A stretch of DNA of 7,502 nt, taken from assembly GCA_934254755.1 (NCBI GenBank), contig CAKQMM010000048.1, forward strand, positions 1 to 7,502, in the 5' to 3' direction. Every line of letters starts with the position of its first letter. Position 1 is the first letter of the stretch. A program made the translations under genes and the position numbers. Below, one piece after another: positions 6,556 through 7,502 of the stretch. The notes under the pieces are model-generated. The model saw nothing but the letters and a program-made list of their open reading frames with translations. It did no database searches and was not told where the DNA came from. Origin of the DNA: an uncultured Clostridia bacterium (GTDB lineage: Bacteria; Bacillota; Clostridia; Christensenellales; Borkfalkiaceae).

Positions 6556-6591
6556 CAAAATAAGAAAAGTGTGCGCCGCTCGCGCACACTT
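6556..6591 (-). terminator. Terminator-like hairpin with no matching upstream gene
   Basis: Arms at 6567-6576 and 6582-6591 pair perfectly over 10 bp (AAGTGTGCGC with GCGCACACTT) around a 5-nt loop. On the minus strand a T-rich run, TTTTCTTATTTT, follows, as in an intrinsic terminator. It would insulate the liv promoter from leftward transcription, but no minus-strand gene is visible between it and the window end. Confidence 0.6.
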
Positions 6592-6790
6592 GTTAAATAT
6601 TTTGATTGTATCAGTACAAATAAAAACGCATTTCAACCCGTAAAGTCGAGCATTGCGCGTGGCTTTTTTCTTCCGTTTTAAAAACGGGTAGTTAAAAAGC
6701 AAACAAAGTTTACCTATCCGTCGTGGGCGTTACCGCTACAAGCGGTGTAAGTTAATAACTGACACGCTTTATATTGCTTCGCCTTCTAAT

Positions 6791-6832
6791 CACTACCCAC
6801 TATCCTCTGACCACTACTCACTATCCACTCAT
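6791..6832. repeat. Degenerate heptamer tandem array, consensus CACTAYC
   Basis: Six consecutive 7-mers stay in register: CACTACC, CACTATC, CTCTGAC, CACTACT, CACTATC, CACTCAT. Four of the six are within one base of the consensus. The array directly abuts the palindromic element at 6834. Confidence 0.7.
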
Positions 6833-6833
6833 T

Positions 6834-6937
6834 GTCATGTTGAGCGGAGCGCAAGCGCAGTCGAAACATCCAGCCGTCAGGCGCATTTTAATATAGAATA
6901 CGCTTCGCTGGATCCTTCGCTCATCGCTCAGGATGAC
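6834..6937. repeat. Palindromic intergenic element (REP/MITE-like), two-hairpin unit
   Basis: The ends GTCATGTTGAGCG (6834-6846) and CGCTCAGGATGAC (6925-6937) are inverted repeats matching at 11 of 13 positions. A second matching pair lies inside (TCGAAACATCCAG against the reverse complement of CTGGATCCTTCGC). Each half also folds on itself: ATGTT/AACAT (6837-6841, 6865-6869) and ATCCT/AGGAT (6912-6916, 6930-6934). It resembles the dispersed GTCATnnTGAGCG-type elements known from many bacterial genomes. It carries no transposase, so any movement would depend on an enzyme encoded elsewhere. I see no clear target-site duplication. Confidence 0.7.
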
Positions 6938-6990
6938 GTAATGGGTTGGTATTCTGCCTTGCCATTACGGCAAGCATAGACCTAACGTAG

Positions 6991-7010
6991 GGCGGGGGCT
7001 TGCTCCCGCC
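6991..7010. repeat. GC-rich intergenic hairpin with CTTG loop
   Basis: GGCGGGGG (6991-6998) and CTCCCGCC (7003-7010) pair over 8 bp with one G-U around a CTTG tetraloop. Composition and position next to the palindromic element suggest a second dispersed intergenic repeat. No T-tract follows on either strand, so it is not a terminator. Confidence 0.55.
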
Positions 7011-7095
7011 GTAACTACCCGCTCCCGCAATAAACGATAAAACGGCTTAAAATAGAAATATTTGCTCAAAATAATTGAGTGAGTAAGGATGAAAA

Positions 7096-7502
7096 ATGAG
7101 CGATTTAACGAGTAAAAAACGATATAATCCGAACGTTTTCAACGCGCTTGACGGCGCGGTTGCATACATAGCGGCGATTTTGGCGTTTTTTATCGCGGGG
7201 CTTACGTTGCCGTATCTTTTCCGCCCGCTTCTCCGCGCGGGGGTGGACTATTTTTTGGTGAACATACTCTCCGCCGTTATATCGCAGGCGATCATATTTT
7301 TCATCGCGTTTATATTCTTTAAAGTAAAACGCGTGGGCGTATTTTCGGGCGACGGATATTCTTTTAAACTGAACGCTATAGACGTACTTATGGCGGTCAT
7401 GCTTATTTTCGGCATAGATTTTTGCTTTACGAGTCTGCATACCGACTTTTTCGAGTATATGGAAGCATTGTTCTGCGATTTGTGGTTTACCATCCCCGAA
7501 GA
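7096..7502 (+). CDS. Multi-pass membrane protein, N-terminal part, cut by window edge
   Basis: The frame is open from the ATG at 7096 to the window end, giving 135 full codons. AAGGA lies 6 nt upstream, which favours this start over the ATG at 7089, whose frame stops after eight codons. A polar N-terminus (MSDLTSKKRYNPNVFNALDG) precedes hydrophobic segments at about residues 21-40 and 53-75. A third lies at about 94-108 (NAIDVLMAVMLIFGIDFCF region), and a polar stretch follows. Charged turns such as FKVKRVG (75-81) separate them. I do not recognise the family with confidence. The layout recalls the N-terminus of CPBP-type membrane metalloproteases found in Clostridia, but their glutamate and histidine motifs would lie beyond the edge, so this is only a suggestion. 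It is transcribed away from liv and is probably unrelated to it. Confidence 0.75.
   Translation, partial: MSDLTSKKRYNPNVFNALDGAVAYIAAILAFFIAGLTLPYLFRPLLRAGVDYFLVNILSAVISQAIIFFIAFIFFKVKRVGVFSGDGYSFKLNAIDVLMAVMLIFGIDFCFTSLHTDFFEYMEALFCDLWFTIPE

Larger units (their letters stand above)
6526..7095. other. Gene-free region with hairpins and repeats
   Basis: I see no supportable gene in these roughly 570 bp; the short open frames have no family-like sequence and no good ribosome binding site. Reading rightward it holds an alternating CG tract (6535-6547), a terminator-like hairpin (6556-6591), small inverted repeats at 6673-6687 and 6732-6746, and a heptamer array (6791-6832). It also holds a 104-bp palindromic element (6834-6937), an 8-bp inverted repeat (6937-6944 with 6962-6969) and a GC-rich hairpin (6991-7010). 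A CTCAA-5-TTGAG inverted repeat (7065-7079) lies just before the plus-strand gene. No clear promoter for that gene could be picked. Confidence 0.7.

Noticed and set aside
6673..6687. CCGTTTT-A-AAAACGG palindrome as a terminator
   Set aside because: The stem is AT-rich with a one-base centre, and A-rich or mixed sequence rather than a T-tract follows it on either strand.
6422..6702. Two overlapping short frames on opposite strands (6422-6643 plus, 6508-6702 minus)
   Set aside because: They run across the liv leader, promoter and terminator-like hairpin, lack convincing ribosome binding sites, and translate to low-information sequence.
6791..7010. CRISPR array
   Set aside because: The repeats are 7-mers without spacers, or single palindromes; no repeated 25-40 bp unit with unique spacers and no cas gene is present.
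7105..7440. 111-codon minus-strand open frame
   Set aside because: Very rich in Arg, Lys and Tyr, with no family pattern; it is antisense to the plus-strand membrane protein, which has a good ribosome binding site and hydrophobic segments.

Overview
The window looks like chromosome from a Gram-positive, probably uncultured Clostridia-type bacterium. The hints are a consensus SigA-type promoter with 17-bp spacing, strong purine-rich ribosome binding sites, lipoprotein-type solute capture, and a marR-ABC exporter cassette of the kind common in Firmicutes. Lineage is inferred from style only; there is no rRNA or marker gene here.

The centre (about 1278-6352, minus strand) is a complete high-affinity branched-chain/hydrophobic amino acid ABC importer operon in the order livK-livH-livM-livG-livF. 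LivK is a lipoprotein that captures the amino acid, LivH and LivM form the membrane channel, and LivG and LivF are the two ATPases. H-M-G-F are tightly coupled (1-bp gap, then 8-bp and 11-bp overlaps). livK is separated from livH by 92 bp carrying a perfect 17-bp hairpin. The operon has a consensus promoter (TTGACA-17-TATAAT, 6497-6525), a roughly 138-nt leader able to fold into a multi-branched structure next to the livK ribosome binding site, and an intrinsic terminator (1183-1216).

Left of it (1-1059, minus strand) is a second operon: a MarR-family regulator followed, with an 8-bp overlap, by the first 209 codons of an ABC multidrug-type exporter that runs off the window. Its promoter has an extended -10 element and a 6-4-6 inverted repeat over the expected start point, which suggests autoregulation by MarR. 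A strong hairpin precedes the marR ribosome binding site.

Right of the liv promoter (about 6526-7095) there is no convincing gene. The stretch holds an orphan minus-strand terminator-like hairpin and a mosaic of repeats: a heptamer array, a 104-bp two-hairpin palindromic element, and a GC-rich hairpin. At 7096 a plus-strand gene for an unidentified multi-pass membrane protein begins and is cut by the window edge.

Most of the window is conventional. The best candidates for something undescribed are cis-acting: the structured liv leader, the livK/livH hairpin and the marR leader hairpin. No wholly new gene system is evident.
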